Shown here one piece after another: positions 16,247-26,137 of a stretch of DNA of 64,000 bases; the first letter of the stretch is position 1; the number at the start of each line of letters is the position of its first letter. The DNA lies in contig CAVYXQ010000006.1 in NCBI GenBank assembly GCA_963772555.1, forward strand, positions 310,001 through 374,000, given 5' to 3'. Source of the stretch: Roseiarcus sp963772555 (GTDB taxonomy: Bacteria > Pseudomonadota > Alphaproteobacteria > Rhizobiales > Beijerinckiaceae). The position numbers were made by a program, and so were the translations under genes. The notes under the pieces are model-generated. The model saw only the letters and a program-made list of their open reading frames with translations, had not been told where the DNA came from and searched no databases.

Positions 16247-17608
16247 CTATTGGCCCTGCGTCATCAGAGTTGACAAGGACATGGCGCAGAGCCTCTCCGA
16301 TGTGATGAGGCGGCCGCGCAGCCGATGCGCGACCTCGTCGCTCAATTCAGGGGTGATCCAATGCGTGAGCATGGGCGCTGAACCATCATCATTGCAAAGG
16401 ATCCACACCTTCCCAAACGACTTCAACTCATTCAGCCACTCTAGTTCCCGCTGAACGAGTTCACTCTTCGAGCGTGCGTCAAAGACGATCACGGGCACAA
16501 AATATATTAGCTGCAGCACCGAATACTCCCACAAACCCGGTCGGGTTCTGACACTCCAACTCCGGGCGATGTCTGGACGATTCATGAGGTAAGCTGAATT
16601 ATCCCCCTGCTTGATCAAGTAATCGCGCATCAAATAGTAGAAAGCCCTTCCCTCTGTGCCTGACCTGTCCAGAAGAGTGATACCGTCGATCCTGTGTGAC
16701 CACAGCCATTTTGTCCGCAAAACGTAGAATTCGGTCATCGACTCGAGTAGGCTGGTTCCCAGAAACAGCCACACGGGGGTTCTAAGAAGCGAGATACTGT
16801 ACAGAATGATATACAGAACGAGCAGAATAAATACTAACCAGCGGAAGCCGTACTGCGGCATATACTCGAAGAGCGTGACGCAGAGTGCGAGCGGGAATGC
16901 CGCGCAGACTAACGGAGCGTGTAAGAAAAAATCGGCGCGCGGCTCACGCAGCCGCAGTCTCGACATTAGAATTACCCCTTGAGCGACCCGTTTTACTCCG
17001 ACCAATCGCAGCGCACGTGACCATCTGCTCCACTCGATCGGCCCGATGCGCGCGAGCCATATGATCCCGAGTCCACAGACGCACGTGAAGATCACAATCT
17101 CCGCATATGTCGGAGCCCGGATCTGTATCGGCGCTACCGGATCCGGGGGAAACGAATGTGTCAGCAAATCGTTGAGCGAGCCAAATACCCAAATGCACCC
17201 GAGAGCACCAACGGCAATCGCCGTCAACGCGATCAGAATAACGATCGCGTTGAGAGAATGGGCAAGTCGCCTATCGTAGTTGCGCGATGTGTGGCGGCAG
17301 ATGGCCAGCGCGAAGTCAATGACGACGATCGCAAAACATACTGACACGATCGCTACGGCCCAGCCGCCCGCAAGAATGAATTTTCGGACGACCGGACCCC
17401 AGCCGGTTGCCGCGAGCAATGATCGAAAACCATCGCCGTGGGCCACAAAATCCCAGACGATGGCAGCGCACAGGAGCGCGATGGCCCAGCTTACGAGCCA
17501 CGGTGATCGCGAGATGATCGGATACCAGAAGAGCCGCCGATCGGCATTTGCCGCACGCGATTCAATGTCTTCAAATTCAAGGCGTGGCGAACGTTCGTCG
17601 TGAGCCAT
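16247..17608 (-). CDS. Orphan polytopic membrane protein with soluble C-terminal domain
   Basis: The start ATG at 17608 is set by GGAGGAAG just upstream; a longer frame to 17692 is not needed. The 453-residue product has a soluble N-terminus (MAHDERSPRLEFEDIESRA), about seven hydrophobic segments between residues 40 and 300 (for example WLVSWAIALLCAAIVW and WLVFILLVLYIILYSISLL), then a soluble domain from about 300. The latter contains RAFYYLMRDYLIKQGD, VIVFDARSKSELVQRELEW and GKVWILCNDDG, an alternating strand-helix pattern suggestive of a Rossmann-like or TIR-like fold. Base and codon use are clearly less GC-rich than the neighbours, a sign of transfer. It stands alone between decayed fragments and ligA. 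I do not recognise a characterised family. Confidence 0.6.
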   Translation of the reverse strand: MAHDERSPRLEFEDIESRAANADRRLFWYPIISRSPWLVSWAIALLCAAIVWDFVAHGDGFRSLLAATGWGPVVRKFILAGGWAVAIVSVCFAIVVIDFALAICRHTSRNYDRRLAHSLNAIVILIALTAIAVGALGCIWVFGSLNDLLTHSFPPDPVAPIQIRAPTYAEIVIFTCVCGLGIIWLARIGPIEWSRWSRALRLVGVKRVAQGVILMSRLRLREPRADFFLHAPLVCAAFPLALCVTLFEYMPQYGFRWLVFILLVLYIILYSISLLRTPVWLFLGTSLLESMTEFYVLRTKWLWSHRIDGITLLDRSGTEGRAFYYLMRDYLIKQGDNSAYLMNRPDIARSWSVRTRPGLWEYSVLQLIYFVPVIVFDARSKSELVQRELEWLNELKSFGKVWILCNDDGSAPMLTHWITPELSDEVAHRLRGRLITSERLCAMSLSTLMTQGQ

Positions 17609-17974
17609 CACTTCCTCCGGCTCAATTATGTCCGCTTGTCTCCGACCGCCCAGCGGTCCATCCAGAAGTTGGCCCAGCCACGCAAGGAGCAATCCGAGGT
17701 CAACGTTAGCCCGGTGAGGGCGGAAGCGCCACGGTCATTTCGGGCCGCGGGCACGCTCCAGCGTTCCGGCGTCCGAGCGAGTGCAACCTAGGCCAAAATG
17801 CTTTTCCCCGTTATTGCGCCCGCAATGAGGATTTCGTTCGCGTTTGGGGCGCGACCTGCAGGGATATCAACGACGACGCCCCTGGCTAGTTGGCTGCGAG
17901 GCGTCGCCGCAGGTCCGATAGCTGCCTCGCCCGCTCGCCTTCCGCCCGCCCTTGCCCTGCGCTACCCTCGGGCG
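17609..17974. other. Intergenic region with no recognised gene
   Basis: About 365 bases between divergent genes. The ligA frame is open through part of it, but the sequence is not protein-like before the ATG at 17975. Presumably it holds promoters for both sides; none is clear enough to mark. Confidence 0.4.
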
Positions 17975-20061
17975 ATGACGAAAAGGCCGACGCCGCCTAA
18001 ACCGACCCTCGCTGAGGCGCGCGCGGAGCATCAGCGGCTCGGCGCGGAGATCGCCGAGCACGACCGGCGCTATCACGGCGAGGACGCGCCGACGATTTCC
18101 GATGCGGAATACGACGCGTTGCGCCGGCGCTACGGCGCGCTCGAGGCGGCGTTCCCGGAGCTTGCCGACGCAGGCTCGGCCAATCGCCGAGTCGGCGCGC
18201 CGCCATCGGAGAAATTCGCCAAGATCCGCCACGCCGTGCCGATGCTGTCGCTCGGCAACGTCTTCGCCGACGAGGAAGTCGTCGACTTCTGCGCCCGGGT
18301 GAGGCGCTTCCTCGGCATGTCCGCGGACGCGCCGCTCGCCTTCGTCGCCGAGGCCAAGATCGACGGACTGTCATGCAGCCTGCGCTACGAGGACGGCGAA
18401 CTCGTGCAGGCGGCGACCCGCGGCGACGGCTACGAGGGCGAGGACGTCACCGCGAACGTGCGCACGATCGAGACCATCCCGAACCGGCTGCGAGGCGCGC
18501 CGCGCGTCTTCGAGGCGCGCGGCGAGGTCTACATGCGCCATGCCGATTTCGCCGCGCTGAACGCCCGCCAGGCCGAGGCGGGCAAGCCGACTTTCGCCAA
18601 TCCGCGCAACTTCGCCGCCGGCTCGCTGAGGCAGCTCGACTCGCGCATCACCGCTTCCCGGCCGCTCGCCTTCTTCGCCTACGCCTGGGGCGAAGTCAGC
18701 GAGCCTTTCGCCACGACGCAATACGGCGCGATCCAGGCGATGCAGCGGTTCGGCCTGCCCACCAATCCGCTGACGAAGCTGTGCCGGTCGGCGGAGGAGA
18801 TGCTGGCGCAGTACCGCGCCATCGAGGCGCAGCGGGCGACGCTCGGCTACGACATCGACGGCGTGGTCTACAAGGTCGACGATCTCGGCCTCCAGCAGCG
18901 GCTCGGCTTCGTCTCGCGGAGCCCGCGCTGGGCGGTGGCGCACAAATTCCCGGCCGAGCGCGCGACGACGATCCTCGAGGGCATCGAAATCCAGGTCGGG
19001 CGGACAGGCGCGCTGACGCCGGTCGCCAAACTCAGGCCGGTCACGGTCGGCGGCGTCGTCGTCGCCAACGCGACGCTGCACAACGAGGACGAGATTGCCC
19101 GCAAGGATGTGCGGTTAGGCGACCATGTCGTAGTGCAGCGGGCGGGCGACGTGATTCCTCAGATTCTTGGCGTCGTCGAGGATGAGGCGCACGCGGAGAG
19201 GCCGCGCTACCAATTCCCTGAGACGTGCCCCGTCTGCGGCTCAGCGGCCATCCGCGAGATCGATGAGAAGACGGGCGAAAAGGACGCCGTGCGGCGCTGT
19301 ACCGGCCATCTCGTCTGCGCGGCGCAGGCGGTCGAGGGTCTCAAGCACTTCGCTTCGCGCAACGCCTTCGATATCGAGGGCCTCGGCGACAAGCAGATCG
19401 AGCTCTTCTTCAAGGAGGGGCTGGTCCGGACCCCGGCCGACATTTTCACGCTCAGAGCGCGCGACGGCCGGGGCGCCCGCCGTTGCGCGAATGGGAAGGC
19501 TTCGGCGAGACCTCGGTGCGCAATCTGTTCGACGCCATCGACGCGCGGCGCCGGATCGCGCTGAACCGCTTTCTCTATGCGCTCGGCATCCGCCATGTCG
19601 GGGAGACCAACGCGCGGCGCCTCGCGCGCCATTTCGGCGAGTGGGAGGCCTTCCGCGCCGCCGCCCGCTCGCCCCATGCCGCCGAGGAGTTCGCGGGCAT
19701 CGCGGGCATCGGCCCCGTCGTCGCCGAGGCGATCGCCAACTTTTTCGCCGAGGAGCGCAACGAGGCGGCGCTCGACGCGCTTATCGAGCAGGTGACGGTC
19801 GAGCCGATGGAGGCGGTCGCGGCGAACCATCCGCTCGCCGGCAAGACGATCGTCTTCACCGGTTCGCTCGAGCGGATGACGCGCGATGAAGCCAAAGCGA
19901 TGGCCGAGCGGCTGGGCGCGAGGGTCTCGGGCTCGATCTCCGCCAAGACCGACCTCGTCGTCGCCGGTCCCGGCGCAGGGTCCAAACTGACGAAGGCGCA
20001 CGAACTCGGCGTCGAGACGATCGACGAAGACGAGTGGCTGGAGCGCTCGACAGGGGCATGA
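17975..20061 (+). pseudogene. ligA: NAD-dependent DNA ligase, frameshifted
   Basis: LigA seals nicks during replication and repair and is normally essential. The homology starts at ATG 17975 (MTKRPTPPKPTLAEARAEH). Domains in order: Ia and adenylation domain with AEAKIDG (AMP-binding Lys128), OB fold, four-Cys zinc finger (CPVCG...RRCTGHLVC), helix-hairpin-helix repeats, and a C-terminal BRCT domain (GKTIVFTGSLERMTRDEA). At about 19476-19485 the frame changes: ADIFTLRARDGRG is in the first, PLREWEGFGETSVRN in the second. Adding one C to the CCC run at 19476-19478 restores one protein of about 695 residues. For an essential single-copy gene this is most likely a homopolymer sequence error. Confidence 0.9.
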
Positions 20062-20174
20062 CTGCGCCAACCTGCGACGTAGAGCGCGGCGCTTCTCCCG
20101 CCGGACTGTGACCCGGGGTTGCGGCAGGACGTGGCGACCCGCCGGATGAGGGCCCGGCTTACCCTCACCCCCGG

Positions 20175-20198
20175 CCCTCTCGCACAAGCGGGAGAGGG
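20175..20198. terminator. Hairpin between convergent ligA and lacI-type genes
   Basis: CCCTCTC and GAGAGGG arms enclose a short GC-rich loop. It is preceded by CTCACCCCCGGCC, the same kind of dispersed CTCACCC...GGGAGAGGG repeat as at 62734. It lies between the ends of two convergent genes and may act as a bidirectional terminator. Confidence 0.5.
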
Positions 20199-20200
20199 AG

Positions 20201-21286
20201 TCAGACTGACTGCCGCCGGATGATCGGGCATTCGACCTTGATCTGGCGCGGCCGGTTGGCCATGCCGGCGGCCCTGTCGATCAGGATTTCGGCGGCGATC
20301 GCGCCCATCTCGAAATGCGGCAGGAGCACGGTCGAGAGCGGCGGATGCAGGTGCTGGGCGATCTCGCGGTCGTCGTAGCCCATGACCGCGACGTCGCCCG
20401 GGATGCGAAGCCCAAGTTCGCGCAGCGCCTCGTAGCAGCCGACCGCCATCATGTCGTTGGCGCAGAAGATCGCGCTCGGCGGCGCCTTCTCGGCCATCAG
20501 ATCCCGCGTCGCCTCGTAGCCCGAGAGCGGCTGCCAGTTGCCTTCGCGCACGAGGCCCGGATCGAACGGCAGGTCGGCGGTCGCCAGCGCCTGGCGATAG
20601 CCGCGGAGCCTGTGGCGCGACGCCTCCATGCTGGCTTCGCCGTTGATGTAGCCGATGCGCTTGTGGCCGGCGCGGATGAGGACGTCGGTGGCGGCGTGCC
20701 CGCCCGCCACCTCGCCGGGAACCACGGAGCTCAGCGCGCCGCCCGCTGCGTGGCAATTGAGAAGCACGGTCGGCGTGTGCAGACAGGCCGCCGGCGGCTC
20801 GACGAGCCGGGTGTTGATGGTCGCGTAGATGAGCCCGATGAGCGGCTGCGCCGCGAGCTGCGCCAGCGCGGCAGCCTCCAGGTCGGCGTCGCCGCGCGTC
20901 ACCATGACGGTCGCGGTGAGGCCGTGCTCCCATGCCTTCTCACGCACCCCGTCGAGGCCGATCGCGGTCCACGGGTCGGTCGAGATTTCGTCGCAGACAA
21001 AGCCGATCGAGGAGGCCGAAGCCGGCGCAGGCGCGCTGATCCGCCGCCCCGGCTGATAGCCGAGCCGCGCCGCCGCTTTCATCACGCGCTCGCGCGTCTC
21101 GGCGGAGAGGCGGGCCCCATCGGCGTGGTTCAGGACCAATGAGACCGTCGTCTGCGAGACACGCGCTTCGCCGGCGACGTCGATCATGGTCGGGCGCCGG
21201 GTGCCGGCCGGGCGCCGCACCTTGGCGGCACGGTCGTTCGCCATTCGGCGCCCGCGCTCGACGCCTCCGGCGTCCCCCTCGCGCAT
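20201..21286 (-). CDS. LacI-family transcriptional regulator
   Basis: 361 residues from ATG 21286 after GGAGAGGGAG. The LacI helix-turn-helix with hinge lies at residues 33-80 (TMIDVAGEARVSQTTVSLVL, then GYQPGRR). A periplasmic-binding-protein-like effector domain follows, with typical features such as IGYINGEA and VAVMGYDDREIAQHLHPPL. It is divergent from a four-gene sugar ABC importer, so it probably represses that operon and is relieved by the imported sugar or a derivative. The effector cannot be read from sequence. The N-terminal 30 residues before the helix-turn-helix are Arg-rich and may be partly over-extended. Confidence 0.88.
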   Translation of the reverse strand: MREGDAGGVERGRRMANDRAAKVRRPAGTRRPTMIDVAGEARVSQTTVSLVLNHADGARLSAETRERVMKAAARLGYQPGRRISAPAPASASSIGFVCDEISTDPWTAIGLDGVREKAWEHGLTATVMVTRGDADLEAAALAQLAAQPLIGLIYATINTRLVEPPAACLHTPTVLLNCHAAGGALSSVVPGEVAGGHAATDVLIRAGHKRIGYINGEASMEASRHRLRGYRQALATADLPFDPGLVREGNWQPLSGYEATRDLMAEKAPPSAIFCANDMMAVGCYEALRELGLRIPGDVAVMGYDDREIAQHLHPPLSTVLLPHFEMGAIAAEILIDRAAGMANRPRQIKVECPIIRRQSV

Positions 21287-21366
21287 CGCTCCCTCTCCAC
21301 TGCAAATATTATTACCTTGATAAACTACTGTTTTCGTTTTTCAAATCAAGTCCCGTACGATCGCCA

Positions 21367-21394
21367 TTGACAAGCTTTAGCGCTTTATTATCAT
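21367..21394 (+). promoter_or_regulatory. Probable sigma-70 promoter of the sugar ABC operon
   Basis: TTGACA at 21367-21372 and TATCAT at 21389-21394 are 16 bases apart. They lie in an AT-rich patch between the divergent lacI-type gene and the binding-protein gene. The spacer contains TTAGCGCTTT with the palindrome AGCGCT, a possible LacI-family operator overlapping the promoter; this last point is inference. Confidence 0.5.
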
Positions 21395-21531
21395 CGTGCC
21401 GAGCTGGGGCTCAGTGCCCACGCCGATTGAGCGATCATAAGATTGCTGCAAAGCGCGTGCTTGCCCCGGAACGGAACGGCGCCGAATGCCGTCAAGACCC
21501 GCTTAGCGGGGTCGATTCATGGAGGAAACGA

Positions 21532-22512
21532 ATGCTGATCAGTCGCAGACATGTGCTCATCGGATCGGTCGGCGCCGCCGCCGGTCTCACGATCCTTCCC
21601 GCCTTCGGCCAGGTGCCGCCGCTCAAGAAGAAGGACACATACAAGGTCGGCTTCGCTCAGACCGAAAGCAACAATCCCTGGCGTCTCGCTCAGACCGCCA
21701 GCATGAAGAGCGAGGCCGCCAAGCGCGGGGATCAGCTCGTCTACACTGACGCCGCCAGCTCGGCCGCCAAGCAGGTCGCCGACGTCAACAGCATGATCGC
21801 CCAGGGGGTCGACTTCATATTCCTGCCGCCGCGCGAGGAGAAGCCGCTGATCCCCGCGGTGATGAACGCCAAGAAGGCCGGTATTCCGGTCCTCCTGATC
21901 GACCGCAACGTCGATCCGGCGCTCGCCAAGCCCGGCGTCGACTACCTGGCTTTCATCGGCTCGAACTTTATCCTGGAAGGCCAGCGCGTGGCGGACTGGA
22001 CAATCAAGCAGACCGGCGGCAAGGGCAAGATCATCGAGCTCGAGGGCTCAGTCGGCGCGTCTCCGGCCAACGACCGCAAGAAGGGCTTCGACGACACCAT
22101 CAAGGCCAAGGCGCCCGAGATGGTCATCCTCGCCAGCCAGTCCGGCGATTTCGCCCGCGACAAGGGCCGCCAAGTCGCCGAGACGCTGCTGCAGGCGCAT
22201 CCCGACGCGACGATCGTCTACGCCCATAACGACGAGATGGCGCTTGGCGCGATCGCCGCGATCGAGGCCGCCGGCAAGGTCCCCGGCAAGGACATCCTCG
22301 TCGTCTCGATCGACGGCGAGAAGGACGGCATCCAGGCCATCGTCGACGGCAAGCTCGGCTGCTCGTGCGAGTGCAACCCGCGCTTCGGACCGGCTGCGTT
22401 CGATATCATGTACAAGTACGCCGCCGGCGAAAAGATCCCGCCGATCATCATCAACCCCGACCACTTCTACGACGCCAGCAACGCCAAGGAAGCGCTGCCG
22501 AACGCCTACTGA
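21532..22512 (+). CDS. Sugar ABC transporter substrate-binding protein (YtfQ-like)
   Basis: 326 residues; the start ATG 21532 follows GGAGGAAACGA. The N-terminus MLISRRHVLIGSVGAAAGLTI carries twin arginines and a hydrophobic stretch, suggesting Tat-type export to the periplasm. The mature protein is a type I periplasmic sugar-binding protein with TESNNPWR (sugar contact region), EGSVGASPANDRKKGF and YAHNDEMALGAI, closely following YtfQ, which binds galactofuranose in E. coli. It is the first gene of the operon with ATPase and two permeases behind it. A furanose-form sugar is plausible, but the substrate is not proven. Confidence 0.88.
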   Translation: MLISRRHVLIGSVGAAAGLTILPAFGQVPPLKKKDTYKVGFAQTESNNPWRLAQTASMKSEAAKRGDQLVYTDAASSAAKQVADVNSMIAQGVDFIFLPPREEKPLIPAVMNAKKAGIPVLLIDRNVDPALAKPGVDYLAFIGSNFILEGQRVADWTIKQTGGKGKIIELEGSVGASPANDRKKGFDDTIKAKAPEMVILASQSGDFARDKGRQVAETLLQAHPDATIVYAHNDEMALGAIAAIEAAGKVPGKDILVVSIDGEKDGIQAIVDGKLGCSCECNPRFGPAAFDIMYKYAAGEKIPPIIINPDHFYDASNAKEALPNAY

Positions 22513-22624
22513 AGATCTTCGAGAGACGTCACTCTTGTCGAAACCCCTCCCGCCTGCTTTGCTGTGGGCGGGAGGGCGCGTTTCGGCCAGCGCGCTTTTG
22601 AAGCCCGCCAAAGCCGAGAATCAG

Positions 22625-24157
22625 ATGACCGCTCCGCTCCTCGCCATGCGCGACGTCGACAAGCGCTTCCAGGGGGTGAAGGCGCTGACCTCGGCCTCGC
22701 TCGAGGTCGCGCCTGGCGAGATCATGGCGCTGGTCGGCCAGAACGGGGCCGGCAAGTCGACGCTCATCAAGGTTCTGACCGGCGCCTACCGCCGGGACGG
22801 CGGCTCGATCCTATTCGCCGATCGCGCGATCGATTTCGCTTCGCCTCAGGAGGCCCAACGCGGCGGCATCAGCACCATCTACCAGGAGATCAACCTCGTG
22901 CCGTTCCGCTCGGTGGCCGAGAATATTTTTCTCGGCCGCGAATACCGGCGCTACGGCCTGCTCGACTGGCGGCGGATGAACGCCGAGGCGGCGGAACTCC
23001 TGCGACGTTTCAACGTCGAAATCGACGTGCGCCGCCCGCTGATGGATTTCTCGACCGCGATCCAGCAGATGGTGGCGATCGCCCGCGCGGTATCGTTCAA
23101 GGCGCAGCTTGTCATCATGGACGAGCCCACCTCCTCGCTCGACGAACGCGAGGTGGCGGTCCTGTTCGACGTCATGCGCCAGCTCCGCGCCGAGGGGGTC
23201 GCGGTCATCTTCATCACCCACCGGCTCGACGAGCTCTATCAAGTCTGCGACCGGGTCACCGTGATGCGCGACGGCCGCACCGTGATGACGAGCCCAATGG
23301 CCGACGTCGACAAGCTGCACCTCATCGCGGCGATGCTGGGACGAGACCTCGAGACCGTGCGCGCGCACGCGACCGGTTTTTCCGCCACTGCCGGCAAGAC
23401 CGGCGAGGAGGTGCTGTCGGCCAAAGGACTGCAGATCGGGCGCAAGGTGCGCGACGCGCGCGTCGAGGTGAAGGCCGGCCAGATCGTTGGCCTCGCCGGC
23501 CTGCTCGGCTCGGGTAGGACCGAGACGGCGCGGGCGATTTTCGGCGCCGATCCGCCCGACGCCGGAACGATCCGCCTGATGGGCAGGGACGTCGTGCCGA
23601 AGGAGCCCGCGGAGGCGATCGCGCTTGGTGTCGGCTATTGCAGCGAGGACCGGAAGGCCGATGGCATCGTTCCCGACATGTCGGTGCGCGAGAACCTTAC
23701 GCTCGGCATCCTGCCGCGCCTTGCGAGCCTGGGGGTGGTCGACGAGGCGCGCCAGCGCGCGATTGTCGAAAAGTTCATGGCCCGCCTCGCCATCAAGGCC
23801 TCGAGCGCCGAACAGAAGATTCGCGAGCTCTCCGGCGGCAACCAGCAGAAAGTGCTGCTCGCCCGCTGGCTGTGCACCGACCCGAAACTTCTTATCCTCG
23901 ACGAGCCGACCCGCGGCATCGACGTCGGCGCAAAGGCCGAGATCCAATCGCTGATTCGCGAGCTTGCCGACCAGGGTCTCGGCGTCCTGATGATCTCGTC
24001 CGAGCTCGAAGAGATCGTTGAGGGCGCGGACCGCGTCTTCGTGCTCAGCGACGGACGCACAGTCGCCGATCTTCCTCATTCCGCCGCCAGCGCCTCGGCG
24101 ATCATGGCGGCGATGGCGCATGAGGACCCGGCGGCGACCGGGTCCGCCAATGGCTGA
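22625..24157 (+). CDS. Sugar ABC transporter ATP-binding protein (YtfR-like)
   Basis: 510 residues with two fused ATPase domains, as in RbsA/MglA/YtfR. First domain: Walker A GQNGAGKS (38-45), a degenerate signature near TAIQQMVAIARA, and Walker B LVIMDEPTS. Second domain: an unusual P-loop region GLLGSGRTE as in this family, signature LSGGNQQK and Walker B LLILDEPTRGID. It energises import through the two permeases behind it. Its stop overlaps the next start (ATGGCTGA), showing translational coupling. The 112-base gap from the binding-protein gene is open in frame but not protein-like, so ATG 22625 is preferred. Confidence 0.93.
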   Translation: MTAPLLAMRDVDKRFQGVKALTSASLEVAPGEIMALVGQNGAGKSTLIKVLTGAYRRDGGSILFADRAIDFASPQEAQRGGISTIYQEINLVPFRSVAENIFLGREYRRYGLLDWRRMNAEAAELLRRFNVEIDVRRPLMDFSTAIQQMVAIARAVSFKAQLVIMDEPTSSLDEREVAVLFDVMRQLRAEGVAVIFITHRLDELYQVCDRVTVMRDGRTVMTSPMADVDKLHLIAAMLGRDLETVRAHATGFSATAGKTGEEVLSAKGLQIGRKVRDARVEVKAGQIVGLAGLLGSGRTETARAIFGADPPDAGTIRLMGRDVVPKEPAEAIALGVGYCSEDRKADGIVPDMSVRENLTLGILPRLASLGVVDEARQRAIVEKFMARLAIKASSAEQKIRELSGGNQQKVLLARWLCTDPKLLILDEPTRGIDVGAKAEIQSLIRELADQGLGVLMISSELEEIVEGADRVFVLSDGRTVADLPHSAASASAIMAAMAHEDPAATGSANG

Positions 24158-25142
24158 CGCCCCGACGATCGCGCCGAAGGGCGCTTCCTTCAGCGTGCCG
24201 GACTTCTTTCGGCGCTACGCCGCGCTGACCGCGCTCCTCGTCCTGCTCGCCTTCAATTTCGCGGTGACGCCGAACTTCGCCAGCTGGCAGACCCTGAACG
24301 TAAACCTGACCCAGGTCGCGACCATCGTCATCGTCTCGGTCGGCATGACGCTCGTCATCGCCACCGGCGGCATCGACCTCTCGGTCGGCTCGCTGATGGC
24401 GATCTCCGGCGCGCTGGCCCCGCTGATCTTTCTGAGCCCATTCGGCGTCGCCCATCCCGGGCTCGGCAACCTCTTGGCGTTTGTCGTCCCGATCGGCGCT
24501 GCGGGCCTCCTCGGGGCGTTCAACGGCTGGTTCATCACGCGCTTCCAGGTCCAGCCGATCGTCGGCACGCTCGTCATGTTCATTGCGGGACGCGGCATCG
24601 GCCAGGTGCTGACCAACGGTAACCTGCAGGTGTTCAAGAATCCGACTTTCCAGTTCGTCGGCCTGGGGCGCGTCTTCGGCGTGCCGTTCCAGGTCGTCAT
24701 CATGCTGGCGCTGGTCGCAGCCGCCGCTTGGACGCTGCGGCGGACCCTGTTCGGCCGCCAGATCCTGTCGGTCGGCGGCAACGAGAGGGCGGCCCGCCTC
24801 TCGGGCGTTCCGGTCAACCGCGTCAAGCGCTGGGTCTACGCGATCAGCGGCCTCTGCGCCGGAATCGCCGGGCTCGTGGTCGTCTCGATCAATTCGTCGA
24901 GCGACGCCAATCTCGTCGGGCTTGGCATGGAGCTCGACGCGATTGCGGCGGTCGCCGTCGGCGGCACGCCGTTCACCGGGGGCCGGGCGAGCGTCGTCGG
25001 CTCGCTGATCGGCGCGCTCCTGATCCAGCTCGTGCGCTATACCCTGCTCGCGAACGGCGTGCCCGACGCCGCGGCTTTGGTCGTCAAGGGCGCGATCATC
25101 GCGGGCGCCGTCTGGTCGCAGCAGCGGGGCCGATCCGCATGA
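24150..25142 (+). CDS. Sugar ABC transporter permease (YtfT-like)
   Basis: 330 residues from ATG 24150, overlapping the ATPase gene end. About eight to ten membrane helices. It has the branched BPD_transp_2 signature regions GGIDLSVGSLMAISGA and GGTPFTGGRASVVGSL, as in RbsC and YtfT. It forms a heteromeric channel with the next gene product. The next gene starts within its last codons (ATGA), confirming one operon. Confidence 0.92.
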   Translation: MADAPTIAPKGASFSVPDFFRRYAALTALLVLLAFNFAVTPNFASWQTLNVNLTQVATIVIVSVGMTLVIATGGIDLSVGSLMAISGALAPLIFLSPFGVAHPGLGNLLAFVVPIGAAGLLGAFNGWFITRFQVQPIVGTLVMFIAGRGIGQVLTNGNLQVFKNPTFQFVGLGRVFGVPFQVVIMLALVAAAAWTLRRTLFGRQILSVGGNERAARLSGVPVNRVKRWVYAISGLCAGIAGLVVVSINSSSDANLVGLGMELDAIAAVAVGGTPFTGGRASVVGSLIGALLIQLVRYTLLANGVPDAAALVVKGAIIAGAVWSQQRGRSA

Positions 25143-26137
25143 GCGCGGCTACCGCGAACGGAACCGGCCCCACGCGGCCAAGCGGCCTCGCCTGGGCGGC
25201 GCAGCAGCGCGTCCTGATTGCGCTCATCCTTCTCATCCTTTTCGGCGCGCTTCGCTACGACCACTTTCTCGGCGCCTACAACGTCCTGAGCGTGCTCCGT
25301 TACAATTCCATGTTCGCGCTGACGAGCCTCGGCATGTGCTTCGTCATCATGACCGCGGGCATCGATCTTTCCGTCGGGACGACGGCGGCCTGCGCTAGCG
25401 TCGTCTCGGCGACGCTCTCGCCGTACGGCCTCGTGCCGGGATTGCTGGGCGGCATCGGCACGGGGCTCGTCGTCGGCGCCGTCAACGGCTTCATGGTGAC
25501 GCGGATGAAGATCCTGCCGTTCATCGCGACGCTGGCCGGCATGCTGATGGCAAGCGGAACCGGCCTTCTGCTGGCGCACAATGAATCGGTCGCGGCCTCC
25601 TACGACACCGGCTTCACCTGGCTCGGCCAGGGCGACCTTCTGGGGTTTCCGACGCCGGCCTGGATCGCCATCGCGGCCTATGTCTATGGCTCCGTCGTGC
25701 TCAACTACACGAGCTTCGGCCGCTACGTCCTGGCGGTCGGCGGCAATGAGGAAGCGGCGCGGCTCATGGGCCTGCCGGTCGACCGGGTGAAGTTCTGGAC
25801 CTACGTGCAGTCGGGGGTGTTCGCTAGCCTGGCGGGCGTCATACTCGCCGCCCAGTTCGGCGCCGGCCAGCCGGCGGAGGGCGTCGGCTGGGAACTGTTC
25901 TCGATCGCGGCGGTGGTCGTGGGCGGCACGCTGCTGACCGGTGGCGTCGGCTCGGTGACGACGACGCTGGCCGGCGTCCTGCTGCTCGGTCTCATCTTCA
26001 ACGTGCTCAATTTCGAAAACGGCCTCGGCTGGATCAGCCTCAGCGCCTATTGGCAGTCGGTCGTTCGCGGCGTCTTCCTCATGGTCGTGGTGATGGCCGG
26101 CTCCGGCGCCGCGAGGCGCGCCATCCGGACGGCATGA
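25139..26137 (+). CDS. Sugar ABC transporter permease (YjfF-like)
   Basis: 332 residues from ATG 25139, overlapping the preceding stop. The second BPD_transp_2 permease of the operon, with TAGIDLSVGTTAACASV, the cytoplasmic loop GGNEEAARLMGLPVDRVKFW and VVGGTLLTGGVGSV. Having two different permease genes after one double ATPase matches the ytfQRT-yjfF arrangement. It is the last gene of the operon; a weak GC-rich hairpin near 26139-26157 may follow. No sugar-metabolising enzyme is directly attached, so the imported sugar stays unknown. Confidence 0.92.
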   Translation: MSAATANGTGPTRPSGLAWAAQQRVLIALILLILFGALRYDHFLGAYNVLSVLRYNSMFALTSLGMCFVIMTAGIDLSVGTTAACASVVSATLSPYGLVPGLLGGIGTGLVVGAVNGFMVTRMKILPFIATLAGMLMASGTGLLLAHNESVAASYDTGFTWLGQGDLLGFPTPAWIAIAAYVYGSVVLNYTSFGRYVLAVGGNEEAARLMGLPVDRVKFWTYVQSGVFASLAGVILAAQFGAGQPAEGVGWELFSIAAVVVGGTLLTGGVGSVTTTLAGVLLLGLIFNVLNFENGLGWISLSAYWQSVVRGVFLMVVVMAGSGAARRAIRTA

